Source of the DNA: DASPXK01 sp035637315
GTDB taxonomy: Bacteria > Chloroflexota > UBA6077 > JACCZL01
Length of the DNA stretch: 20,449 bases
Assembly (NCBI GenBank): GCA_035637315.1
Contig: DASPXK010000215.1
Location: 1-20,449, forward strand
Direction of reading: 5' to 3'
Shown: piece by piece, positions 1 to 6,007 of the stretch
How the letters are laid out: the number at the start of each line of letters is the position of its first letter
Position numbering within the stretch: position 1 is the first letter of the stretch
Position numbers and translations under genes: made by a program
Notes under the pieces: generated by a model
The model's input: the letters and a program-made list of their open reading frames with translations, nothing else
Told to the model about the DNA's origin: nothing
The model's database searches: none

Positions 1-608
1 AGCCGGCTCAGGTCGGGCGCCTCCACCAGCGGACCAGGCCCATCCGTCGGCGGCAGGCCGAGTCGATTGGCCCAGTAGACGGCCATCCCCACGGCCGCTG
101 CGCCGGGCACGTCGTGCGGGGAGCCGGCCACGAACAAGACCCGCTCGGGCGGCAGCGCCAGCGCGGCGAGCCCGGCCAGGTAGGCGCGGGGGTCGGTCTT
201 GTACGCGCCGGCCTGCTCGGCGCTCATGATCACGTCGAAGCGCCCGCCGGTGGCCGAGGCCGCGATCTCGGCCAGGCGCTGCGAACAGTTGGTCACAACG
301 CCCAGGCGCCAGGAGCGAAGGCCCGCCAGCGCGTCCGGCACGTCTGGCCACGGCCGCAGCTCGCCCCAGCGAGCCAGCAACTCGTCGGCTCTCTCGGCAG
401 CCAGGCCCACATCACGCCCGGCCTCGTGGACGATCTGCTCGTACGGCCGGTAGGTCCCGGCGCTCGTGACCAGCCGCAGGGAGGCCGTCCCCCACGCCCG
501 ACCTAGCTCTTGGCTACCCGCCACCAGAGCCCACAGCGACCACGAGTCGATCAGGGCCGTCAACAGATCGAACACGACGGCCTCGAAACTTCGAACGTGT
601 CTGCTCAT
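1..608 (-). CDS. HAD-superfamily hydrolase, haloacid dehalogenase type II-like (3' end cut by window edge)
   Basis: Reading leftward from an ATG at 608, the frame stays open for 202 codons to the window edge. An AGAGGA ribosome site sits a few bases upstream. HAD motifs appear in order: motif I FDLLTAL with the predicted nucleophile D14, motif II VVTNCS around T106-S109, motif III lysine in AYKTDP at K137, and motif IV GSPHDVPGA at 162-170 followed by YWANRLG. This is the layout of L-2-haloacid dehalogenase-like proteins, whose aspartate nucleophile attacks the carbon bearing the halogen. The acid two residues after D14 that HAD phosphatases use is a leucine, which argues against phosphatase activity. 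The substrate cannot be read from sequence. Only the last few dozen residues should be missing. It is divergent from the ABM gene, with about 220 bp between starts. Confidence 0.85.
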   Translation of the reverse strand, partial: MSRHVRSFEAVVFDLLTALIDSWSLWALVAGSQELGRAWGTASLRLVTSAGTYRPYEQIVHEAGRDVGLAAERADELLARWGELRPWPDVPDALAGLRSWRLGVVTNCSQRLAEIAASATGGRFDVIMSAEQAGAYKTDPRAYLAGLAALALPPERVLFVAGSPHDVPGAAAVGMAVYWANRLGLPPTDGPGPLVEAPDLSR

Positions 609-632
609 CGTTCCTCTTTTCAACCCATTCGT

Positions 633-662
633 CTGTCGTCCCGTCGCCTGTCGTCCCATCGC
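633..662. repeat. Two tandem 15-bp units
   Basis: CTGTCGTCCCGTCGC at 633-647 is followed directly by CTGTCGTCCCATCGC at 648-662, with one mismatch. The pair lies in the leader of the HAD gene. It looks like a fragment of a dispersed intergenic repeat, but no second copy is visible in the window. Confidence 0.6.
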
Positions 663-792
663 GCTCCTTGCGGACCACACCCTTCAGCGTTCGAGCCGGC
701 TCTGAGAAGAGGCCGGGTCGAATGGATCGTAGCCCGGACGAGGAGACGGAAACACCGGACAAGAGGGTCGCCACTCGCAGCTGGTTCCGGCG

Positions 793-798
793 TACACT
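793..798 (+). promoter_or_regulatory. Possible -10 box for the ABM gene
   Basis: TACACT matches the -10 consensus at four of six positions and lies about 31 bp before the ABM start codon. No convincing -35 box is present at 16-19 bp spacing, so this is a weak call. Confidence 0.3.
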
Positions 799-828
799 AG
801 CGGGCGATCAACGGAAGGAGGCAGCTAG

Positions 829-1134
829 ATGCTGGGGCTCATCGTTTCGGTCAAGGTCAAGCCGGACCAGCGCCAGAAATTTCTGGACGTGATCGAGGAC
901 GACTCGATCTGCTTCGTGCGGGACGAGCCGGGCTGCGTCCGGTTCGACGTCCTCCAGGACCAGTCCGATCCCGATCATTACTACTTCTACGAGGTCTATC
1001 AGGACGAGGCCGCGCTCGAGGCCCACAGGCAGACCCCACACCTGGCTCGCTGGCGCGCCGCGGCCGAAGTGTGTCTGGCGGAGCCGACGCAGGCCACCCG
1101 CTGCGAGATCATCTTCCCGCGCGACTATCGTTAG
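829..1134 (+). CDS. ABM-domain protein (putative quinol monooxygenase, YgiN-like)
   Basis: A 101-residue protein that fits a single antibiotic-biosynthesis-monooxygenase (ABM) dimeric alpha+beta barrel. It opens with LIVSVKVKPDQ. The central part has PGCVRFDVLQD and the YYFYEVYQDEAALEAH stretch, typical of the family, followed by HxxRW near residue 72. The length is normal for one domain. Family members oxidise quinols or other aromatic substrates without a cofactor, or act as small scavenging enzymes; the substrate here is unknown. The start is well supported by AAGGAGG at 815-821, seven bases before the ATG. It is followed after 51 bp by an unrelated TPR/SH3 gene on the same strand. Confidence 0.88.
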   Translation: MLGLIVSVKVKPDQRQKFLDVIEDDSICFVRDEPGCVRFDVLQDQSDPDHYYFYEVYQDEAALEAHRQTPHLARWRAAAEVCLAEPTQATRCEIIFPRDYR

Positions 1135-1185
1135 ATAGCGCATGCCCGAACGCAGCCTGCCAAAGGCCTAACACCAGGAACGGCC

Positions 1186-2268
1186 TTGGAGCTCCAGACG
1201 CCAGAGTTCGCCAACGAGGACGAGGAGGCCCAGTATTTCCTGGGCCTCCTGCATGACGGCACCCGCGAGCAGAAGATGCTCGCTCGCGACCGGCTCGGGC
1301 GAATCTTCGAGCGGCGCGACCTGCTCGACGAGGCGGCCGAATGCTACGAGACCAACATTGAGCTTGGGGTCCGCGAGCGGGGGCTCTACGAGCGCCTGGC
1401 TGGTATCTACCGACGCCAGGGCCGAATCGACCTGGCCGAGGAGGTGCTGGAAGAGGCCCGCAAACTGCCACCGCCCGAAGCAGCGCGCCCCGCGCGACCC
1501 ACCATCTCCCCGTTCGCCAGGCCTGCCTCGGAGCTGGAAGCGCCAACCCAGCCGATGCCCGCAGTGGAGCCCGAGTCGCGGGCCCTCCCAGAGGACTTCT
1601 TCGACGAGGCGCCCACCCTCCAGGACGACCGGCTGACCCGGGTCGACATCCCCCGAATCGAGGCGCCCCCGCCTCGGCCAGCTTGGTACGAACAGCCCGC
1701 GGTTATCGTCCTGGGCTTGCTGCTGTGCGGCCCGCTGGGCATAGCCCTCATGTGGGCCAAGGCTCGTTGGACCACCGCTACGAAGGCGGTTGTGACCGCA
1801 GTCTGGCTTGTGTCGGCTGCACTGATCCTCGCGCTGGGGATGCGGGCGATTCCGGCGTCGCTCGGCGACCTGGTCGGCGGCCCGGTCGCGGCCCCGAGCG
1901 TGGCGGTCCTGCCGCCGAGCACCCCGCTCGTCCCCGTCGCGGCGCCCGGCATCACTCCCAGTCCTTCGCTGGCGGCCCCCAAGCCAGCCCCGCCAGCGCC
2001 GGCCGGCTCGCCCCCTGCGGCGAAGCCGGAGGCTGCGGCGGCGCCGGCAGCCGAGCGAGTCCGCGTAGCCAACACGGGCGGCGACGGCGCCAATCTGCGC
2101 GAACGGCCGAGCAGCTCGTCGACTCGGATCAAGAGTCTCCGCGACGGGACGGTGCTCGAGATCGTCGGGGCAAACCAGGAAGCCGAGGGCGAAGTCTGGC
2201 GGAACGTCCGTGACGCCAGCGGGGCAAGCGGCTGGATCGTCTCGGACTACCTGGAGCCAGCGACGTAG
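1186..2268 (+). CDS. TPR-like / two-TM / C-terminal SH3b domain protein
   Basis: A 360-residue protein starting at TTG, with AGGA at 1176-1179 upstream. Residues about 10-100 are helical and TPR-like (repeated LxxIxxxxxxxDEAxExYE patterns). Residues 105-165 are acidic and proline-rich. Two hydrophobic segments follow, at about 172-191 and 201-219, joined by a short basic loop. Residues 225-290 are an Ala/Pro linker. Residues 292-358 form a bacterial SH3 domain with NLRERPSSSS and GWIVSDYLEP, the signature of SH3b modules that often bind cell wall or peptide ligands. There is no signal peptide or enzyme domain. A scaffold or envelope-sensing role is inferred only. The function is unknown and the topology is unclear. 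Confidence 0.8.
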   Translation: MELQTPEFANEDEEAQYFLGLLHDGTREQKMLARDRLGRIFERRDLLDEAAECYETNIELGVRERGLYERLAGIYRRQGRIDLAEEVLEEARKLPPPEAARPARPTISPFARPASELEAPTQPMPAVEPESRALPEDFFDEAPTLQDDRLTRVDIPRIEAPPPRPAWYEQPAVIVLGLLLCGPLGIALMWAKARWTTATKAVVTAVWLVSAALILALGMRAIPASLGDLVGGPVAAPSVAVLPPSTPLVPVAAPGITPSPSLAAPKPAPPAPAGSPPAAKPEAAAAPAAERVRVANTGGDGANLRERPSSSSTRIKSLRDGTVLEIVGANQEAEGEVWRNVRDASGASGWIVSDYLEPAT

Positions 2269-2281
2269 CTGGTTTGACAAT

Positions 2282-2353
2282 CACCGCAGAGGCCGCGGAG
2301 GACCACAGAGGAATGGAAGAAACCCTCTTCGGTTCTCTGCGTCCTGTGCGGTG
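2282..2353. repeat. Imperfect foldback repeat (30-bp arms, 12-bp loop)
   Basis: The left arm at 2282-2311 and the reverse complement of 2324-2353 agree at 24 of 30 positions. The arms are built from CRCAGAGG-like short units (CACCGCAGAGG and CACCGCACAGG). The element lies between the TPR/SH3 stop and the methyltransferase start. It resembles a dispersed intergenic palindrome common in many bacterial genomes. It could also end transcription, although no T-run follows. Confidence 0.7.
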
Positions 2354-2378
2354 CTGAAAGGGCATTTTCGGCACGCGC

Positions 2379-3218
2379 ATGGGCCCAGCGGAGGCGCGGT
2401 GGCGCGCGATCGTGCGGGCTCGAGCGGTCCAGATGGACGCGGCGTACGCGGCGCTGGGCCGCACGAGCGCGGACTTCTGGGACCGCCGCGCCAGGCGGTT
2501 TCACCTGGCTACACGCGATCGGGTGCTCGACGATCCCTTCTATCGGCGGGCGCGCCGGTTCGTCGGCCGCCGCACGAGCGTGCTCGACGTGGGGGCCGGG
2601 ACGGGTCGCTTCAGCCTGGCGCTGGCGCCGCTCGCGGCCGAGGTGACGGCCGTCGAGCCAAACGCCAGCATGGTGGGCTACCTGAAGGCGGACGCCGCGG
2701 CAGCAGGACTGAGCAATCTGGACGCTGTGCAGGCCCGCTGGGAGGACACGTCTGGCCTGCGCGCCGACGTGGCGCTCTGCTCTCACGTGCTGTATCCGAT
2801 CGAGGACGGGGCGGGGTTCCTGCGCCGGCTGGACTCCGCCGCCCAGAAAGTCTGCCTAGTGTACATGCGCGCCCGCCACGTCGACGAGCTGAGTAGCCCA
2901 ATCTGGGAGGAGTTCCACGCTCAGCCGCGCGCGCTTCCCCCGACGTACATCGACGCCGTGAACCTGCTGCACGAGCTGGGTATTCTGGCCAACGTCGAGA
3001 TGGCGCAGGTCCGTTCGAGCTGGTCCTACGACGATCTGCCCAGCGCCGTCGACGAGTATCTGGACCAGCTCATCATCCGCGACACCCCCGACAACCGGGC
3101 CAGGCTGGCTCGTCTGCTGCGCGATTGGCTGGTGGAGCTTCCAGACGGCCGCCTGGGCCTACCCGTCCCGGTCCTGCCGACAGCCATAATTTGGTGGACG
3201 AAACGAAGGACGATGTAG
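2379..3218 (+). CDS. Class I SAM-dependent methyltransferase
   Basis: A 279-residue protein with a Rossmann methyltransferase core. SAM-binding motif I is LDVGAGTGRF at 69-78. The acidic end of strand 2 is VTAVEPN, motif II surrounds ADVALCSHVLYPIED, and a post-core helix-rich region follows. About 65 residues precede motif I. The C-terminal part (SYDDLPSAVDEYLDQL and WWTKR) may bind substrate. No substrate-specific signature is recognised, so small molecule, lipid or protein are all possible. No strong ribosome site precedes the ATG, and a second in-frame ATG at 2433 is an alternative start. The gene is convergent with the Crp-like gene, with 15 bp between stops. Confidence 0.85.
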   Translation: MGPAEARWRAIVRARAVQMDAAYAALGRTSADFWDRRARRFHLATRDRVLDDPFYRRARRFVGRRTSVLDVGAGTGRFSLALAPLAAEVTAVEPNASMVGYLKADAAAAGLSNLDAVQARWEDTSGLRADVALCSHVLYPIEDGAGFLRRLDSAAQKVCLVYMRARHVDELSSPIWEEFHAQPRALPPTYIDAVNLLHELGILANVEMAQVRSSWSYDDLPSAVDEYLDQLIIRDTPDNRARLARLLRDWLVELPDGRLGLPVPVLPTAIIWWTKRRTM

Positions 3219-3233
3219 GGACCCGAAACTCGT

Positions 3234-3914
3234 CTACGTGATTCGTCGCCGCAGGCGCGCCTCGTCGCAGATCGCGATCCGGCGTCCCCGCCGCGCGATC
3301 GCACCGCAGTCCTCGTACCACCCCAGCAGCTTGTTGACGCTGGCTCGGGTCGCACCGACCATCGCGGCCAGGTCCTCTTGAGTCAGCGGCAGCTCGATCT
3401 CGACCGCGCCGTCTGTCGACCGGCCGTGCTCGGCGGCCAGCTCGATCAGCTTCTTGACCAGTCGGCCTTCCAGGTCCAGGAACACCAGATCAGCGAGGCC
3501 CTCGTCCGCCCGCCGCACCATGCCCGCCAGCGTGCACAGCAAGCGCTCCATGGTTGACGGGTGCTCGCGCAAGAACTGCATGAAGTCTTGCCGAGACACG
3601 CTGACCGTCTCGACCACCTCGAGCGCCTCGACTGATGCGGAGCGCGGCTCGCCATCGATGAGCGACAGCTCGCCGAAGCAGTCGCCGGGACCGAGGATCG
3701 CGATCACGGCCTCGTCGCCGGACTCGGCGTCGAGCACCACTTTGACCCGGCCCGCTTGGATCAGGTGGAGCGCGTCGCCCGGATCACCCTGATGGAAGAT
3801 GATCTCGCCACGCCGATAGCCATGGCGGCGGGCCGAGGCTGTGAGTCGGGCGAGGCCCTGCTCAGGCAGGTTGCCAAGGAGCGGCGATCGAGCCAGTGTC
3901 TCGGCGGTGATCAT
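3234..3914 (-). CDS. Crp/Fnr-family transcriptional regulator
   Basis: A 226-residue regulator. The N-terminal cyclic-nucleotide-type beta roll has GDPGDALHLI at 43-52 and a phosphate-binding cassette FGELSLIDGEPRSA at 80-93, which keeps the Glu and the Arg-Ser expected for cyclic nucleotide binding. A long dimerisation helix lies at about 108-137. A winged helix-turn-helix at 178-201 aligns without gaps to E. coli CRP: R190 and K195 correspond to R180 and R185, but A191 replaces E181. There is no FNR-type cysteine cluster. The start at 3914 is chosen because GGAGG lies just upstream; an upstream in-frame ATG at 3950 lacks this support. A CRP-like dyad at 3961-3976 suggests self-regulation and control of the divergent gene. 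Confidence 0.9.
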   Translation of the reverse strand: MITAETLARSPLLGNLPEQGLARLTASARRHGYRRGEIIFHQGDPGDALHLIQAGRVKVVLDAESGDEAVIAILGPGDCFGELSLIDGEPRSASVEALEVVETVSVSRQDFMQFLREHPSTMERLLCTLAGMVRRADEGLADLVFLDLEGRLVKKLIELAAEHGRSTDGAVEIELPLTQEDLAAMVGATRASVNKLLGWYEDCGAIARRGRRIAICDEARLRRRIT

Positions 3915-3960
3915 GGCACCTCCACCGCGCTCCACCCGACATCCGGACACGAGCCTGAAT

Positions 3961-3976
3961 TGTCAGCAAGTTTACA
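3961..3976. promoter_or_regulatory. Candidate Crp-like operator
   Basis: TGTCA-N6-TTACA has the exact spacing of the CRP consensus TGTGA-N6-TCACA. The half-sites read TGTCA and TGTAA, differing from consensus only at the fourth base. It lies 47 bp upstream of the Crp-like start and about 100 bp upstream of the small acidic ORF. If GATAGT at 3996-4001 is the -10 of the plus-strand promoter, the dyad centre is near -40, where class II CRP activators sit. This is inferred from the sequence alone. Confidence 0.55.
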
Positions 3977-4077
3977 CTTTTCCTGTCGAGAGGATGATAG
4001 TGGCCCGGGCTCGTCGACCGTACACTGGCACCAGAGAGTTGACGATTGCGGTTATAGAAGAGCTAGGGGGCGAAACG

Positions 4078-4308
4078 ATGATCAGAATCTCAAGCGCGTG
4101 CGATAGGGACTTCAGCCTGTACGCTGAGGAACTCTCGGGCGATTCAGCAGACGAGCCATTGGAGCAGGTTGGCGATGCGCCGGAGGGGGCGCTGTTCGCC
4201 GACGACTTGCGAGCGGACCTGGAAGAGGCACTGGACTCAGCGCTCCTGAGCGACCAGTTGCCGGCCGCCCCGACCCTGTTTGGGCTGGTCAAGACAATCG
4301 CGGCCTAG
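4078..4308 (+). CDS. Small acidic hypothetical protein (76 aa)
   Basis: No family is recognised. The start is an ATG with AGGGGG at 4065-4070, seven bases upstream. In-frame starts further up lack a ribosome site at usable spacing. The product has 17 Asp/Glu against four Lys/Arg, one cysteine (C8), no membrane segment and no signal peptide. Residues 40-60 (FADDLRADLEEALDSALLSD) would form an acidic amphipathic helix, followed by a Pro/Leu-rich tail ending in VKTIAA. It is divergent from the Crp-like regulator and may be its target. The strong charge would fit a protein-binding or DNA-mimic role, but this is speculation. It could also be a precursor peptide, although no maturation enzyme is nearby. 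Confidence 0.6.
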   Translation: MIRISSACDRDFSLYAEELSGDSADEPLEQVGDAPEGALFADDLRADLEEALDSALLSDQLPAAPTLFGLVKTIAA

Positions 4309-4317
4309 CAGGCAACG

Positions 4318-4330
4318 GGGCCGCCGGCCC
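4318..4330 (+). terminator. GC hairpin after the small ORF, possible terminator
   Basis: GGGCC-GCC-GGCCC forms a five-pair hairpin nine bases after the stop of the 76-aa ORF and just before the tRNA promoter. There is no T-run, so rho-independent termination is doubtful. Confidence 0.25.
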
Positions 4331-4346
4331 GGCGAGCCCGACCGCC

Positions 4347-4352
4347 TATAAT
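4347..4352 (+). promoter_or_regulatory. -10 box of the tRNA gene
   Basis: A perfect TATAAT ends 13 bases before the mature tRNA 5' end, which puts the transcription start about 6 bases upstream of the tRNA. No TTGACA-like -35 lies 16-18 bp upstream. Confidence 0.6.
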
Positions 4353-4365
4353 TTTCAAGGCTGTC

Positions 4366-4437
4366 GGGCCCGTAGCTCAGTGGTAGAGCAGGGAGCTCAT
4401 AACTCTAAGGTCGCAGGTTCGATCCCTGCCGGGCCCA
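4366..4437 (+). tRNA. tRNA with CAU anticodon (elongator Met, or Ile2)
   Basis: A complete 72-nt cloverleaf. The acceptor stem is GGGCCCG/CGGGCCC (seven pairs), the D stem GCTC/GAGC, the anticodon loop CTCATAA with CAU at 4398-4400, the T stem GCAGG/CCTGC and the T loop TTCGATC, with discriminator A at 4437. It is not the initiator: position 1 pairs normally with 72, and the three consecutive G-C pairs of initiator anticodon stems are missing. Elongator Met and Ile2 (lysidine-modified) share this anticodon and cannot be told apart with certainty. The anticodon stem GGGAG/CTCTA has a G27-A43 mismatch. The 3' CCA is not encoded in full (ACCC). Confidence 0.93.
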
Positions 4438-4484
4438 CCCCGCTGACCAGTGGCGTTCAGCCGCCGACTGCGCGCCGCGAAGAT

Positions 4485-4514
4485 GCTCAAGATTCCTAGC
4501 GTGAATTCTTGAGC
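4485..4514. repeat. Inverted repeat GCTCAAGA / TCTTGAGC
   Basis: Eight-bp perfect arms extend by TTC/GAA with a one-base bulge around a short loop (CTAGCGT). It lies about 50 bp after the tRNA and before the glycosyltransferase promoter. There is no T-run. It may be a tRNA transcript end or a protein-binding dyad. Confidence 0.5.
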
Positions 4515-4553
4515 ACCTCGAGCACCTTACTCTCCATGTAGGGCGAGCGATTC

Positions 4554-4582
4554 TTGCTGGCCCTCCTCCTGGGTGGTACCAT
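4554..4582 (+). promoter_or_regulatory. Sigma-70-type promoter of the GT4/PIG-L/zinc-ribbon genes
   Basis: TTGCTG at 4554-4559 and TACCAT at 4577-4582 are separated by exactly 17 bp. Each matches consensus at four of six positions. The predicted leader to the ATG at 4708 is about 120 nt and GC-rich. No known riboswitch is recognised in it. Confidence 0.5.
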
Positions 4583-4707
4583 TGCACAGGCAGCCCCCGC
4601 CGTCGCGGGCGGTCGCCGCATTCCACAGGTCGGGCTCCACGCTCCGAGCCGGGTCGCCCGCCTAGGGCCTGATCGCCCGCGCCAGGCGCGGCTCCAGGGG
4701 GTTGCGC

Positions 4708-5973
4708 ATGTTTCGGGTCGCCGTCCTCAGCGTGCACACCTGTCCGCTGGCACACCTCGGGGGCTGGGAAACCGGCGGGATGAACGTGTACGTGCGCGAG
4801 CTGAGCCGGCAGCTCGGCCGCCTGGGCGTCGCGACCGACGTGTTCACGCGCCGCCAGGACCCGGATGTTCCGGCCGTGGTCGACTTCGGCGAACGCACCC
4901 GAATCGTCCATGTCGACGCGGGGCCGCCCCGCCACGTCGACAAGTACGCCGTCGTCGACTACCTCTCCGAGTTCGCCTGTAACGTTCAGCGCTTCCGCAA
5001 CTTCGTTGGGGCGCGCTACGACCTGGTCCACGCCCACTACTGGCTGTCCGGCCGCCTGGCGACGCTCTTCCAAGATCACTGGGACGTGCCGCTGGTGGCG
5101 ATGTTCCACACCCTGGGGCAGATGAAGAATCGCGTCGCCGAGGACCCGGCCGACCTCGAGCAGCAGATTCGAGTCGACATCGAGCGGCGGACCATGGCCG
5201 CGGCGGATAAGATCATCGCCTCGACGGAAGTCGATCGCGCGAACATGGCAGCCGCCTACGGCGCGCATCAGCGCTCGGTGGCGGTCATCCCTGGCGGGGT
5301 CGATCTGACGCTCTTCCGACCCGGCTCCAAGCTGGGGGCGAGGCGAGCGCTGGGCCTGGGACGAGAGCGCACGCTGCTGTTCGTGGGGCGCATCCAGCGC
5401 CTGAAGGGTATCGACATCCTGCTGCGTGCGGCGGCCGAGCTGGCCCGCGATTCGAAGCCGCTGCGCGTCCTGATCGTGGGCGGGATCCCGCCCGGTATCC
5501 ATGGCCGCGTATCGGAGGAGGAGCGGGAGATCGCACGCCTCCGCTCGCTGGCCGGGGAGCTTGGGCTGGAAGAGATCGTCGACTTCGTCGGCGCGGTCGA
5601 CCAGGAACGCCTTCCGATCTACTACCGGGCAGCCGATGTGACGGTGATGCCCTCGAGTTACGAGTCTTTCGGCCTGGTGGCGGTCGAATCGCTCGCCTGC
5701 GGCACGCCCGTCGTAGCCTCGCGCGTCGGCGGCCTGGCGGCCATCGTCCGCGATGGCGAGAACGGTCTGCTGGTACCCTGGCGCCACCCGCGGCTGTTCG
5801 CCGACAAGATCCGCGCGGTCCTTGGGGACTCAGACCTCCGCCAGCGGCTTCGCGACAATGGCCTGGTGACCGCCGAGCGGTTCGGGTGGGCGGCGACGGC
5901 CGAGCGGACGGTGGACGTCTACGACGCGGTCCTGCGCCAGCCGGCGGTCGGGCGCGCCGTGAGCGCCGAATGA
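4708..5973 (+). CDS. GT4-family glycosyltransferase (MshA/sucrose-phosphate-synthase-like)
   Basis: A 421-residue GT-B glycosyltransferase. The N-terminal half carries SVHTCPLA and the glycine loop TGGMNVYVREL (T22-L32), as in MshA-type enzymes. The donor half carries FVGRIQRLKGID near 229 and the retaining-GT EX7E motif ESFGLVAVE (E319 and E327), then GTPVVAS. It probably transfers a sugar from a nucleotide-sugar donor; the acceptor is unknown. The ATG at 4708 is chosen over the TTG at 4702 because AGGGGG at 4696-4701 is correctly spaced for the ATG. The next gene is a PIG-L deacetylase 34 bp away, the same two activities that open mycothiol and bacillithiol synthesis, so a GlcNAc transfer-then-deacetylation pair is plausible but unproven. 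Confidence 0.9.
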   Translation: MFRVAVLSVHTCPLAHLGGWETGGMNVYVRELSRQLGRLGVATDVFTRRQDPDVPAVVDFGERTRIVHVDAGPPRHVDKYAVVDYLSEFACNVQRFRNFVGARYDLVHAHYWLSGRLATLFQDHWDVPLVAMFHTLGQMKNRVAEDPADLEQQIRVDIERRTMAAADKIIASTEVDRANMAAAYGAHQRSVAVIPGGVDLTLFRPGSKLGARRALGLGRERTLLFVGRIQRLKGIDILLRAAAELARDSKPLRVLIVGGIPPGIHGRVSEEEREIARLRSLAGELGLEEIVDFVGAVDQERLPIYYRAADVTVMPSSYESFGLVAVESLACGTPVVASRVGGLAAIVRDGENGLLVPWRHPRLFADKIRAVLGDSDLRQRLRDNGLVTAERFGWAATAERTVDVYDAVLRQPAVGRAVSAE

Positions 5974-6007
5974 GCACATCGCCCGAGCAGCCCAGCTAAG
6001 CGCGGCT

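Noticed and set aside
3915..3950. Twelve-residue N-terminal extension of the Crp-like regulator
   Set aside because: The internal ATG at 3914 has GGAGG directly upstream; the extension is not typical of the family.
4039..4058. TTGACG followed by TATAGA as the promoter of the small acidic ORF
   Set aside because: The boxes are only 8 bp apart, too close for sigma-70 recognition.
4583..4707. Riboswitch in the GC-rich leader of the GT4 gene
   Set aside because: Only short generic GC hairpins are seen; no conserved riboswitch core could be recognised.
4405..5787. A 460-codon minus-strand open frame over the tRNA and the glycosyltransferase
   Set aside because: It runs through a tRNA gene and opposite conserved GT4 motifs, and its product has no domain signature.
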